Positions 32,609 to 41,042 of a stretch of DNA of 64,000 nucleotides are shown here, one piece after another. Source of the DNA: Streptomyces sp. Act143 (lineage in GTDB: Bacteria > Actinomycetota > Actinomycetes > Streptomycetales > Streptomycetaceae); NCBI RefSeq assembly GCF_003143935.1, contig NZ_QFRX01000001.1, forward strand, positions 6,083,816 through 6,147,815, given 5' to 3'. Every line of letters starts with the position of its first letter. Within the stretch, counting starts at the first letter, position 1. Position numbers and translations under genes: made by a program. The notes beneath the pieces were generated by a model, which saw nothing but the letters and a program-made list of their open reading frames with translations, made no database searches and was not told the origin of the DNA.

Positions 32609-34393
32609 ATGAACAAGAACATCCGTCGCTCCCTCGTCATAGCCGCCGGCGTCTCGGGCGCCTGGGCGCTCGGTTCCGCCGCGGCGAGTGCCGACGAACT
32701 GCCCGCCTCCTCCCTCTCCGTCTCGGACACGACGACGGACCTCACCGGTGACCTCGCGGAGGGCGTCACAGAGACGGTGACCGGCGTGACCGGCACGGTC
32801 GACGGCGTCGTCACCGGGGTGGCCGACACGCTCGACGACACGACAGTCACCACCCCGCAGACCGCTCAGACCGCTCAGACCGCTCAGACCGCTCAGACCG
32901 CTCAGACCGCCCAGACCGCCCAGGCCACCCAGACGGCCCAGGCGGCCAAGGCCGCCGCGGCTTCCACGGCCTCCCCGACCTCCAAGGCCGGCAAGATCAA
33001 GGGCGCCGCAGCCATCCAGGGCGCGAAGGCCGCCCGTGTCGCCCGTGCCGCGCAGGCGCAGCTCGACGCGACGGCCGCAGCGACGGCCGGAGCGGCGACC
33101 GCCACGGCGTCCGGCGACACGGTCGGCGCCGCCCGGACCACCGTCTCCGACTCGGGCGCCCCGCAGGACGGCGTCGACTACCTCTTCGGCCCCCTCGCCG
33201 CCTTCGCCCCGGAGCTGGAGCGGGCCCTCGCCGGCGCCCAGACCAAGCTCCAGGGCGCCCAGTCGGCGGCGCGCACGCAGGCGCGGGGCGTCGACGGCGT
33301 CGTAAGGACGAAGGCGCAGCAGGTCGTCGCGGGGGCGGGCCGCACCGGGTCCGCCACGACCGGCACGGCGCACACCGCGCTCACCGGCACCGGGGCCCGC
33401 GCGGCCGGCGTCGCCACCACCGCTCGGGCCGAGGCCGACGCCCTCGCCCCCGTCGTCGACGAGACCACCGCCGCAGCGATCCCCCCGCTGGCCGGCGCCG
33501 TACTGAACGGCGCGGTGCCGGTCGTCACCCATGCGGCGGACGGAGCGGCACCGGTCGCCGCCGGTGCCGTGCACGGCGTCCCGCCGGTCGTCACCGGCAC
33601 GGTGGGCGGCGTCGCCCCCGTCGCCATGGACGCCGTCACCGGGGTGGGCCGGACCGCCGGTCACACCGTCGGCGCCGCGACCGCACTCGCGGACGGCGTC
33701 GTCACCGGCGTCCTGCCCGTCGCCACCGGCGTCACCGCCGGTGCCCAGGGTCTCGCCACCGGCGCGGTCCACGGCGTCGCCCCCGTCGCCACCGACGCCG
33801 TCACCGGGGTCCGGCAGGTCGTGGGCGGTGTCGTCGGTGAGGTGCCGCCGTACGCCACCGGGCTCGTCGGGCAGGTCGCCGCCGACGTCACCGGGACGGT
33901 GCTGCCGCCCGTCGTGAACACCGCCGTGCACGGGGTCGTGCCGGTCGCGGAGCGGGCCGTGGCGGACGTGGACGCGCTGGCGTACGGCGTGACGGGGGAC
34001 GTGCGGCACACCGTCGGCGAGGTGCCGCCGCTCGCGTACGGCGTGGCCGGGCACGCCACCGGCCTGGCCGGCGGGGTGAGCCAGGACGCGGCGCCCTTCG
34101 CGTACGGCGTCACCGGAGCCGTCCAGCCCGTCGTCGGTGTCGTCCAGCCGGTCGTCGGAATCGTCCAGCCGGTCGTGCAAGGTGTCGGCGGCAGCGCCGG
34201 GACCTTCGTCCACGACGTCACCCAGGACGTCGCCCCCTTCGCGTCCGGCGTGACGGGGGACGTACGGGCGACCGTCGACGGTGTCGTGCCCGTCGTCGGT
34301 CACACCGTCGGCGGCGTGGCCCCCGTCGCCGGGAACGCCCTCGCCGGCACCCAGGGTGTCGCCCGGTCCGTCACCCCGGGGCACGGCGTCTGA
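32609..34393 (+). CDS. Secreted Ala/Val/Gly-rich repeat protein
   Basis: 594-residue protein with a clear signal peptide (MNKNIRRSLVIAAGVSGAW ... ASADE). After a Thr/Asp-rich stretch comes a (TAQ)n tract coded by 9-bp repeats. An Ala/Thr-rich region with a basic patch (KAGKIKGAAAIQGAKAARVARAAQAQ) follows, and then a long C-terminal array of degenerate units of the form AVxGVxPVVTxxVGGVAPVA. A short conserved-looking block, DYLFGPLAAFAPELERALAGA, separates the two halves. No domain is recognised. An extracellular coat or wall-associated structural protein is likely from composition only. The ATG has AAGGA upstream. Confidence 0.75.
   Translation: MNKNIRRSLVIAAGVSGAWALGSAAASADELPASSLSVSDTTTDLTGDLAEGVTETVTGVTGTVDGVVTGVADTLDDTTVTTPQTAQTAQTAQTAQTAQTAQTAQATQTAQAAKAAAASTASPTSKAGKIKGAAAIQGAKAARVARAAQAQLDATAAATAGAATATASGDTVGAARTTVSDSGAPQDGVDYLFGPLAAFAPELERALAGAQTKLQGAQSAARTQARGVDGVVRTKAQQVVAGAGRTGSATTGTAHTALTGTGARAAGVATTARAEADALAPVVDETTAAAIPPLAGAVLNGAVPVVTHAADGAAPVAAGAVHGVPPVVTGTVGGVAPVAMDAVTGVGRTAGHTVGAATALADGVVTGVLPVATGVTAGAQGLATGAVHGVAPVATDAVTGVRQVVGGVVGEVPPYATGLVGQVAADVTGTVLPPVVNTAVHGVVPVAERAVADVDALAYGVTGDVRHTVGEVPPLAYGVAGHATGLAGGVSQDAAPFAYGVTGAVQPVVGVVQPVVGIVQPVVQGVGGSAGTFVHDVTQDVAPFASGVTGDVRATVDGVVPVVGHTVGGVAPVAGNALAGTQGVARSVTPGHGV
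32861..32925. repeat. 9-bp tandem repeat (ACCGCTCAG)n
   Basis: About seven copies of ACCGCTCAG, the last ones drifting to ACCGCCCAG, coding for Thr-Ala-Gln repeats in the secreted protein. The near-exact copies imply recent slippage and likely strain-to-strain length change. Confidence 0.85.
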
Positions 34394-34544
34394 CCCTTCC
34401 CACCCACACCCGACTCCGCGAGGAAGCACGCCCGGACGGCCGAAAGCCGTCGGTCCGTCCGGCGTGACCCCTCGCGGTCGGAGCCGGTCGGTCCTCATTG
34501 GGGTGGGGATCATCGGCTCCGCGCCCCTCGAGGGGCTGTTCAGG

Positions 34545-34580
34545 GGGCCTCACCGGGTCAACCCCAGCCCGGTGAGGCCC
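34545..34580. terminator. 13-bp-stem terminator hairpin
   Basis: GGGCCTCACCGGG (34545-34557) pairs perfectly with CCCGGTGAGGCCC (34568-34580) around a 10-nt loop, followed by TT. It most likely ends the transcript of the upstream secreted-protein gene. Confidence 0.75.
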
Positions 34581-34603
34581 TTCCGCGCGACCCCCTCGAC
34601 CCC

Positions 34604-34668
34604 TCACACCTGACACGCCGTGCCAGTGAGGACGGCATCATGTGACAGGTATCACCGCTCAGGTGTGA
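34604..34668. promoter_or_regulatory. Separated 10-bp inverted repeat before sucC
   Basis: TCACACCTGA (34604-34613) and TCAGGTGTGA (34659-34668) flank 45 bp that include the Crp-like site. They may be paired binding sites for a looping regulator of sucCD; this is inferred from symmetry. Confidence 0.45.
34641..34656. promoter_or_regulatory. Crp-like site upstream of sucC
   Basis: TGTGA-CAGGTA-TCACC differs from the enteric Crp consensus TGTGA-N6-TCACA only at the last base. Streptomyces Crp is reported to recognise a similar GTGN6GNCAC-type motif, from memory. It lies about 185 bp upstream of the sucC start. Confidence 0.5.
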
Positions 34669-34838
34669 CGCTCGATTTAGGGGCCCTCCGCAACCAGCGA
34701 TAACCTGCGAGACGGACATGCCGCGCGCTCGGACACCGTGTGCGCCTCCCTTGTGACCCTCGGCGGACGTCACGTTGCCCATCGCGGCACGCCCACGCAT
34801 CCAACGAACCGCGAGATCACTGATAGGGACGGAAGCGC

Positions 34839-36017
34839 GTGGACCTGTTCGAGTACCAGGCGAGGGACCTCTTCGCCAAGCACGATGTACCGGTGCTGGC
34901 CGGTGAAGTCATCGACACGCCTGAGGCGGCCCGCGCAGCCACCGAGCGCCTCGGTGGCAAGTCCGTCGTCAAGGCCCAGGTGAAGGTCGGCGGCCGTGGC
35001 AAGGCCGGTGGCGTCAAGCTCGCCGCGACCCCGGACGAGGCGGTGGAGCACGCCACCAACATCCTCGGCATGGACATCAAGGGCCACACGGTCCACAAGG
35101 TGATGATCGCCGAGACGGCTCCCGAGATCGTGGAGGAGTACTACGTCTCCTTCCTCCTCGACCGTGCCAACCGCACCTTCCTCTCCATCGCCTCCGTCGA
35201 GGGCGGCATGGAGATCGAGGAGGTGGCGGCCACCCGCCCGGAGGCCGTCGCCAAGACGCCGATCGACGCCAACGAAGGCGTGACCCCCGAGGTCGCGCGC
35301 CGGATCGTCGAGGCCGCGAAGTTCCCGGCCGAGGTCGCCGACAAGGTGGCCGACGTCCTCGTGACGCTGTGGAAGACCTTCATCGAGGAGGACGCCCTCC
35401 TGGTCGAGGTCAACCCGCTGGCGAAGGTCGCCTCCGGCGACGTCATCGCCCTGGACGGCAAGGTCTCCCTGGACGAGAACGCCGAGTTCCGTCAGCCGGA
35501 GCACGAGGCCCTCCAGGACAAGGACGCGGCCAACCCGCTCGAGGCCGCCGCCAAGGAGAAGAACCTCAACTACGTCAAGCTCGACGGCGAGGTCGGCATC
35601 ATCGGCAACGGCGCGGGTCTCGTCATGAGCACCCTGGACGTCGTCGCGTACGCCGGTGAGAACCACGGCGGCGTGAAGCCGGCCAACTTCCTCGACATCG
35701 GTGGTGGCGCCTCCGCCGCCGTCATGGCGAACGGCCTGGAGATCATCCTCGGCGACCCCGACGTCAAGTCGGTCTTCGTCAACGTCTTCGGTGGCATCAC
35801 CGCCTGTGACGAGGTCGCCAACGGCATCGTCCAGGCGCTGCAGCTGCTCGCGGACCGCGGTGAGGAAGTCACCAAGCCGCTGGTCGTCCGTCTGGACGGC
35901 AACAACGCCGAGCTGGGTCGCAAGATCCTCTCCGACGCCAACCACCCGCTGGTCCAGCGTGTGGACACCATGGACGGCGCGGCCGACAAGGCCGCCGAGC
36001 TCGCGGCTGCGAAGTAA
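34839..36017 (+). CDS. sucC: Succinyl-CoA synthetase beta subunit
   Basis: 392-residue ADP/GDP-forming succinate-CoA ligase beta subunit, which with SucD makes ATP/GTP from succinyl-CoA in the TCA cycle. ATP-grasp features are visible: MDLFEYQARDLFAKHDVPV at the start, VKAQVKVGGRGKAGGVKLA and EVNPLAKV. The C-terminal CoA-ligase block has GNGAGLVMSTLDVV, NFLDIGGGA and VFGGITACDEVANGIV. The start is GTG at 34839 with GGAAG upstream. sucD follows after 19 bp. Length is normal for the family. Confidence 0.98.
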   Translation: MDLFEYQARDLFAKHDVPVLAGEVIDTPEAARAATERLGGKSVVKAQVKVGGRGKAGGVKLAATPDEAVEHATNILGMDIKGHTVHKVMIAETAPEIVEEYYVSFLLDRANRTFLSIASVEGGMEIEEVAATRPEAVAKTPIDANEGVTPEVARRIVEAAKFPAEVADKVADVLVTLWKTFIEEDALLVEVNPLAKVASGDVIALDGKVSLDENAEFRQPEHEALQDKDAANPLEAAAKEKNLNYVKLDGEVGIIGNGAGLVMSTLDVVAYAGENHGGVKPANFLDIGGGASAAVMANGLEIILGDPDVKSVFVNVFGGITACDEVANGIVQALQLLADRGEEVTKPLVVRLDGNNAELGRKILSDANHPLVQRVDTMDGAADKAAELAAAK

Positions 36018-36036
36018 GGGACGAGGGAACACAGCC

Positions 36037-36921
36037 ATGGCTATCTTCCTCAACAAGGACTCCAAGGTCATCGTCCAGGGCATGACCGGTGCCACGGGCA
36101 TGAAGCACACCAAGCTCATGCTGGCGGACGGCACGAACATCGTCGGTGGCGTCAACCCGCGCAAGGCGGGCACGTCGGTCGACATCGACGGCACCGAGAT
36201 CCCCGTGTTCGGCACGGTCGCCGAGGCCATGGAGAAGACGGGCGCGAACGTATCCGTCCTCTTCGTGCCGCCGGCCTTCGCCAAGGCCGCCGTGGTCGAG
36301 GCCATCGACGCCGAGATCCCGCTCGCGGTCGTCATCACCGAGGGCATCGCCGTCCACGACACGGCCGCGTTCTACGCGTACGCCGTCTCGCAGGGCAACA
36401 AGACCCGCATCGTCGGCCCGAACTGCCCCGGTCTCATCACCCCGGGCCAGTCGAACGCCGGCATCATCCCGGGCGACATCACCAAGCCGGGCCGCATCGG
36501 TCTGGTCTCGAAGTCCGGCACGCTCACGTACCAGATGATGTACGAGCTCCGTGACATCGGCTTCTCCTCCGCCGTCGGCATCGGTGGCGACCCGATCATC
36601 GGCACCACGCACATCGACGCGCTCGCCGCGTTCGAGGCCGACCCCGACACCGACCTGATCGTGATGATCGGTGAGATCGGCGGCGACGCCGAGGAGCGTG
36701 CGGCCGCGTTCATCAAGGAGAACGTGACCAAGCCGGTCGTCGGCTACGTCGCGGGCTTCACCGCGCCCGAGGGCAAGACCATGGGCCACGCCGGCGCCAT
36801 CGTCTCCGGCTCCTCCGGTACGGCCGCCGCGAAGAAGGAGGCCCTCGAGGCCGCCGGTGTCAAGGTCGGCAAGACCCCGACCGAGACCGCCAAGCTGGCG
36901 CGCGAGATCCTCGCCGGCTGA
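36037..36921 (+). CDS. sucD: Succinyl-CoA synthetase alpha subunit
   Basis: 294-residue alpha subunit. The CoA-binding Rossmann part (VIVQGMTGATGMKHTKLML, GGVNPRKAG, PPAFAKAAVVEAI) is followed by the ligase part with ITEGIAVHD, GPNCPGLITPG, SGTLTYQMMYEL, IGGDPIIGT and the phosphohistidine loop GHAGAIVSG, where His251 carries the phosphate during catalysis. The ATG has GAGGGA upstream, 19 bp after the sucC stop, so the pair is co-transcribed. Confidence 0.98.
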   Translation: MAIFLNKDSKVIVQGMTGATGMKHTKLMLADGTNIVGGVNPRKAGTSVDIDGTEIPVFGTVAEAMEKTGANVSVLFVPPAFAKAAVVEAIDAEIPLAVVITEGIAVHDTAAFYAYAVSQGNKTRIVGPNCPGLITPGQSNAGIIPGDITKPGRIGLVSKSGTLTYQMMYELRDIGFSSAVGIGGDPIIGTTHIDALAAFEADPDTDLIVMIGEIGGDAEERAAAFIKENVTKPVVGYVAGFTAPEGKTMGHAGAIVSGSSGTAAAKKEALEAAGVKVGKTPTETAKLAREILAG

Positions 36922-36987
36922 GCAGCGGCTTCCCGGCCGAGCGTCGACGGGCCCGTTCCCTGTGTGGGGGCGGGCCCGCCGCCGTTC

Positions 36988-38172
36988 TCACCGGGACAGC
37001 GGCACCAGCCGCTCCGGACCGCTGGTCACCGCGCCCCGCAGCTTCTCCCGCAACTCCGTCTCCGCCTCCGACAGCGCGCCCTGCGCCACCTTCGGCGGCA
37101 CCCCCTGGATCTCCGCCCCGGGCGTGATCGGCGGCTCGTAGTGCGTCGGAGCCGTCCGGAGTGTGAGGACCGTCGCGCCGATCAGCGCCACTGTGAACGC
37201 GATCGCCGCCCGGGTCCAGAAGCGGGCCCTGCGCTCACTTCCCGTCCGCACCACCGGCGGCTTCGCCGCGCGCAGACGCTCGGTGGCGGCGAGTTCGGTC
37301 AGGCGGCGGTGCAGTTCGGCGGGCTCGGAGAGGTCCGGCAGGCGCGCGGCGATCGCCTCGCGCGCGTTCATCAGCCGCCCGGCCGCCGCCGGCGTGCTCG
37401 CCTCCGTCTCCGCCGCCGTCTCCGGGAGGTCGAGGCCGACACCGTCGTACAGCACGAGTGTGCGGCGCTGCCGGGGCGGCAGGCGCAGGAGGGCGGCCAG
37501 CAGGGCGCGGTCGGAGGCGTCGGCGGGCGGGGCCTCGGGGTGGCGGTAGCGGGGGCGGAAGCGGTGCCAGGGGGAGAGGGCGTACTCGTAGGCCGTCGCC
37601 CGTACCCAGCCCGCCGGGTCGCGGTCGACCGCCACCTCCGGCCAGCGCTGCCAGGCCAGTTGGAAGGCCCACTCGACGGACTCGCGGGCGAGCTCGCGCC
37701 GCCCGGTGAGCAGATAGGCCTGCCGTACGAGGGCGGGCGCGCAGAACGCGTACAGGGCGTCGAAGGCCTGAGCGGGCGTCAGGGAGGCGGCCGTTTCCTC
37801 CGGTTCGGTCCGGGCGTCGGCCTCGGACCGAAGTCCGAGCTCGGTCGCGGTCGCGGTCGCGGTCGCGGCCTCGGCCTTGGTCTCGGTCCCGGTCCCGGGC
37901 TCGGTCTCGGGCGGTGGTGCCGGGGCCTCGTGGAACTGAGGTTCCGTCACCTCTTCGGGCGGCGGCTTCTCTTGCACCAAGGTGCCCAGCAGCTTCGCGT
38001 ACGCCTCCCGCTTGCGCCCGCGTGGATTCGTACGGCCGGACTCCCACGCGCGGACCGTCTCCCGGGTGACCCCCACCCGTTCGGCGACCTGAGCCTGCGT
38101 CAACGACCCGGCCTCGCGCAGGCGTCGGCGTTCCTTGGGCGGGGGAAGCGGGGTTGCAGGGCTCTGTGTCAC
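36988..38172 (-). CDS. XRE-HTH/sigma-like protein with membrane segment
   Basis: 394-residue protein. It starts with an XRE helix-turn-helix (GSLTQAQVAERVGVTRETVRAWESGRTNP, residues about 20-55). A low-complexity Glu/Ala/Thr linker follows, coded partly by GGTCGC hexanucleotide repeats. Next is a sigma-factor-like region (FDALYAFCAPALVRQAYLLTGRRELARESVEWAFQLAWQRWP; LLRLPPRQRRTLVLYDGVGLDLPETAAET) typical of region 2/region 4. A membrane helix (ARFWTRAAIAFTVALIGATVLTL) and an extracellular tail complete it. The start is GTG at 38172 with AAGGGG upstream. The combination suggests a membrane-tethered regulator. It converges on sucD. Confidence 0.85.
   Translation of the reverse strand: MTQSPATPLPPPKERRRLREAGSLTQAQVAERVGVTRETVRAWESGRTNPRGRKREAYAKLLGTLVQEKPPPEEVTEPQFHEAPAPPPETEPGTGTETKAEAATATATATELGLRSEADARTEPEETAASLTPAQAFDALYAFCAPALVRQAYLLTGRRELARESVEWAFQLAWQRWPEVAVDRDPAGWVRATAYEYALSPWHRFRPRYRHPEAPPADASDRALLAALLRLPPRQRRTLVLYDGVGLDLPETAAETEASTPAAAGRLMNAREAIAARLPDLSEPAELHRRLTELAATERLRAAKPPVVRTGSERRARFWTRAAIAFTVALIGATVLTLRTAPTHYEPPITPGAEIQGVPPKVAQGALSEAETELREKLRGAVTSGPERLVPLSR
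37841..37869. repeat. GGTCGC hexanucleotide repeat
   Basis: About five copies of GGTCGC code for an Ala-Thr dipeptide run in the linker of the XRE/sigma-like protein. A slippage-prone tract. Confidence 0.8.
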
Positions 38173-38268
38173 AGGGCGCCCCTTCGTACGAAAAAGTACA
38201 TAGTCGTATATTGAGCGACACGTCAGAAGTTCGCCTGTTACGACGGAAAAGCGCGTGTCGTTGGGAGC

Positions 38269-40758
38269 ATGACGGTCGTGATCCAGATGACCGTGCGCCG
38301 ATCGCCCCTGTCGCCCCTCCTCACTCGGTTGCGCCGACGCTCGCCCGGAATGGCCGCGAGCCTGTTGAGCGGGGTGCTCGCGGCGGGGCTCGGGCTCGGT
38401 TCGCTCGCCGTGCTGGTGATGGTGCTGTGGATCAGTTCGCCGTATCCGGACAGCGGACCGGGGGGCGCGCTGCACGTCGCGGCGGCACTCTGGCTGCTCG
38501 CGCACGGCGCGGAACTGGTCCGCACGGACACGCTGTCCGGGGTACCGGCGCCGGTCGGTGTGACGCCGTTGCTGCTGCTGGTACTGCCGGTGTGGCTGGT
38601 GCACCGGGCGGCACGGGACGCGGTCGCCGACGACGAGGACGAGACCGCGGTGGGTGCGGGGGGTGCGGCGGGTGCGGTCGGTGCCTCCGGGGGGACGGCG
38701 TTCACGGGTGTCGTGCTCGGCTATCTGGCCGTCGGCGCGGCGGCCGCGTCGTACGCGGCGGGCGGCGAGCTGCGGCCCTCGTGGGTGTGGACGGCCGTGT
38801 GCGTACCGGTCGTGGTGACGGTGGCGGCGGGTGCGGGCGTCTGGACGGCGTACGGCCGCCCGCGCGGCCCCGTCGACAGCGCGCTGCTCCTGCTGCCGGC
38901 GCCGGTCCGCCGGCTCCTCCTCGGCCCGGACGCCCGGCGGCGGCTCGGGGTGGCGGCGCGGGCGGCGGGCGCGGGCGTGGCGCTGCTGGTGGGGGGCGGT
39001 GCGCTGGTGCTGGCGGCGGCGCTGGTGGGGCACGGGGGCGCGGCGCGGCTGTCCTTCCTCCAGTTGACGGAGGGCTGGTCCGGCCGGTTCGCCGTCCTGC
39101 TGCTGTGCGTAGCGCTCGTGCCGAACGCGGCGGTCTGGTCGCTCTCGTACGCCCTCGGGCCCGGGTTCGTGCTGGGCACGGGGCATGTGGTGAGCCCGCT
39201 GTCGGCCGCGCCGGCGCCTCTCCTGCCACCGTTCCCGCTGCTGGCGGCGGTGCCCGGGGAAGGCACCGGGACCTGGCTGAACTGGGTGACCGGAGTGGTG
39301 CCGTTGGTCGCCGGGGTGACGGTGGGGTGGTTCGTGGCGGGGCCGGCGACCGGGCGACGAGGCCGGAGGGAGCGCGGACAGGCCGACGGTGTCGGGGCGC
39401 CGGGGCGTGGCGGCTCGGACGGTGCCATGGCGTCCGGGACGCGGCGGGTCGGGGGAGTCGGTGCGGCGGACGGGTTGCCGAGGTGGGTCGCAGGAGCGGC
39501 TGGGGGAGCGCGGGGTGGGGGTGCGCAGGGCGGACATGCGCAGGGCGGGGCTGCGCAGGGCGGGGCTGCGCAGGGCCGGGGTGACGGCGCGCGGGTGGGC
39601 CAGGCCTCCGTGGCCTGGTCGCGGGGCCGGACGGCCGGTACCGCCGGGCTCGCGGCCGCCCTCTGCGCGGTCTCGGTGGCGGTGCTCGCCGCGCTCGCGG
39701 GCGGGCCGCTCGGCGTGGCCGCGCTGGCCTGGTTCGGGCCGGTGTGGTGGCTGACCGGAGCGGCGGCACTGGTGTGGATCGCGGCGACGGCGATTCCCAC
39801 GGCGCTGGCGCTGAGGGCTTGGCGCTGCCGGGAACGCCGGGAACGCCGGGAACGAAAGGCACGGGGGGTGCGGGGCGCCCGGCGGACGCGGGCGGCGAGG
39901 CTCGCGGAGCCGCGGGGGGAGGCGTCGGGGGCCGGGGCGCGGGGGGAGGCGTCGGTTTCTGAGGCCGGGGCGCGTAGAGGGGCGTCGGTGTCGAGGGCCG
40001 GGGCGCATAGAGGGGCGTCGGTGTCGGGGGCCGGGGTATGGAGTGAGGCGCTGGCTTCGGTGGCCCGGGCGCGGGGAGAGGCATCGGCTTCTGAGGCCGG
40101 CGTATGGGACCCGGTCGGTTCTGAGGGGGCTGCGGCGGAGCCGGAGGTGTCGGCGCCGCGGGCGGGGCGGTGGTTCTCACGCCGGAGGAGCGGCGACCGG
40201 GCGGCAGGCCTCGCGACTTCGGCCTCCGGGGCTCCCGGCTCCCGGACTCCCGTCCCCGGAACCTCAGCCCCCGGGACCCCCGTCTCCGAGGTCCCCGCCT
40301 CTGAGACCTCCGCCCCTGAGACCTCCGTCCGTGAGGCATACATCCGCGAGACCTTCTCCGCTGAGACGTCCGCCCCCGAGGCGTTCGTCTCCGAGATGAC
40401 CATCCGCGACGTGTCCGCTCCGGAGACACCGGCTCCCGGGACGTCCGCATCCAAGAACTCCGCCGGCAAGAACTCCAGCGCCAATAACTCCCGCGTCCAT
40501 AACTCCGCCCGCAGGAACTCCGCGAACCGCTGGTTCTCCCGCAAGTCGCGCCCGGGGCGCGAAGGCGCGGTGCCGTCCACGACGTACGAACTCGACGCCG
40601 ACGATGCCGCCTTCGAGCCCTACGACTTCCTCCCCGCCGACTTCCACCCGGCCGCCCCGGCAACCCAGTCGCCCTGGCACGACGACGCCTCCCGCGAGGC
40701 GCGCTGGGCGGCGCTCAGGGAAGCCTCGACGCTACCGGAGCCGCCGGACGCGGAGTGA
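38269..40758 (+). CDS. DUF6350 multi-spanning membrane protein with repeat tail
   Basis: 829-residue protein. The first ~510 residues carry about ten membrane helices (MAASLLSGVLAAGLGLGSLAVLVMVLW, AALWLLAHGAELV, TPLLLLVLPVWLVHRAARD and so on), fitting DUF6350, a family commonly encoded upstream of purN in actinobacteria. From about residue 520 the chain is cytoplasmic low-complexity sequence: five 11-residue repeats (AGARRGASVSR type, 33-bp DNA repeats), then Ser/Thr/Pro/Glu-rich units (SAPETSVREAYIRE). The end is better ordered (YELDADDAAFEPYDFLPADF, REARWAALREAS). The ATG at 38269 is used; ATG 38287 is possible. Function unknown. It is divergent from the XRE/sigma-like gene. Confidence 0.85.
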   Translation: MTVVIQMTVRRSPLSPLLTRLRRRSPGMAASLLSGVLAAGLGLGSLAVLVMVLWISSPYPDSGPGGALHVAAALWLLAHGAELVRTDTLSGVPAPVGVTPLLLLVLPVWLVHRAARDAVADDEDETAVGAGGAAGAVGASGGTAFTGVVLGYLAVGAAAASYAAGGELRPSWVWTAVCVPVVVTVAAGAGVWTAYGRPRGPVDSALLLLPAPVRRLLLGPDARRRLGVAARAAGAGVALLVGGGALVLAAALVGHGGAARLSFLQLTEGWSGRFAVLLLCVALVPNAAVWSLSYALGPGFVLGTGHVVSPLSAAPAPLLPPFPLLAAVPGEGTGTWLNWVTGVVPLVAGVTVGWFVAGPATGRRGRRERGQADGVGAPGRGGSDGAMASGTRRVGGVGAADGLPRWVAGAAGGARGGGAQGGHAQGGAAQGGAAQGRGDGARVGQASVAWSRGRTAGTAGLAAALCAVSVAVLAALAGGPLGVAALAWFGPVWWLTGAAALVWIAATAIPTALALRAWRCRERRERRERKARGVRGARRTRAARLAEPRGEASGAGARGEASVSEAGARRGASVSRAGAHRGASVSGAGVWSEALASVARARGEASASEAGVWDPVGSEGAAAEPEVSAPRAGRWFSRRRSGDRAAGLATSASGAPGSRTPVPGTSAPGTPVSEVPASETSAPETSVREAYIRETFSAETSAPEAFVSEMTIRDVSAPETPAPGTSASKNSAGKNSSANNSRVHNSARRNSANRWFSRKSRPGREGAVPSTTYELDADDAAFEPYDFLPADFHPAAPATQSPWHDDASREARWAALREASTLPEPPDAE
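39925..40110. repeat. 33-bp tandem repeats in the DUF6350 gene
   Basis: About five degenerate 33-bp units, the best pair reading GAGGGGCGTCGGTGTCG around 39975 and 40010. They code for 11-residue repeats AGARGEASVSE, AGARRGASVSR and AGAHRGASVSG, then two diverged units. Confidence 0.75.
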
Positions 40759-41042
40759 CGGGGCGAGGCCCGCCAGCCGCCCACCCGTCAGCAGGTACGG
40801 CAGGCTCGCGCCGGCGACCAGCCACCGGCCCCCGTCAGCCATCACCAGCCACCGACCGGTCCCCGCTGGCCGCCCGCCACCCGTCAGCCACCATCGGCCC
40901 CGCCGGCCACCGACCGGTCACCGGCCACTCATCAGCCGCCACCGGCCAGCCTTCCGCCACCGGCCTGCCATCAGCAGCCACTGACCAGCCCGCACCAGCC
41001 GCCCATCAGCAGCCGCCCGCCACCGGCAGGCCCGCCACCGCC
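40759..41042. repeat. CAGCCACCGGC-rich degenerate repeats between convergent genes
   Basis: This 284-bp spacer is dominated by imperfect copies of CACCGGCCA, CAGCCACC and CCATCAGCAGCC. No hairpin terminator of the simple type or gene is evident. Its many copies make self-pairing likely in either transcript. Confidence 0.5.

Larger units (their letters stand above)
34394..34838. other. 445-bp region between the secreted protein gene and sucC
   Basis: No gene is seen. It holds a 13-bp-stem hairpin (34545-34580), a 10-bp inverted repeat with widely spaced arms (34604-34668) and a Crp-like site (34641-34656). A run of AT-richer sequence (CTCGATTTAGG, near 34671-34681) probably lies within the sucCD promoter. 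Confidence 0.6.

Noticed and set aside
32567..34513. 648-codon minus-strand frame opposite the secreted repeat protein
   Set aside because: Gly/Asp/Arg-rich mirror of the plus-strand repeats; the plus strand has a clean signal peptide and Shine-Dalgarno.
40759..41042. CRISPR-like array between convergent genes
   Set aside because: Units are degenerate, of varying spacing and lack unique spacers; no cas genes nearby.
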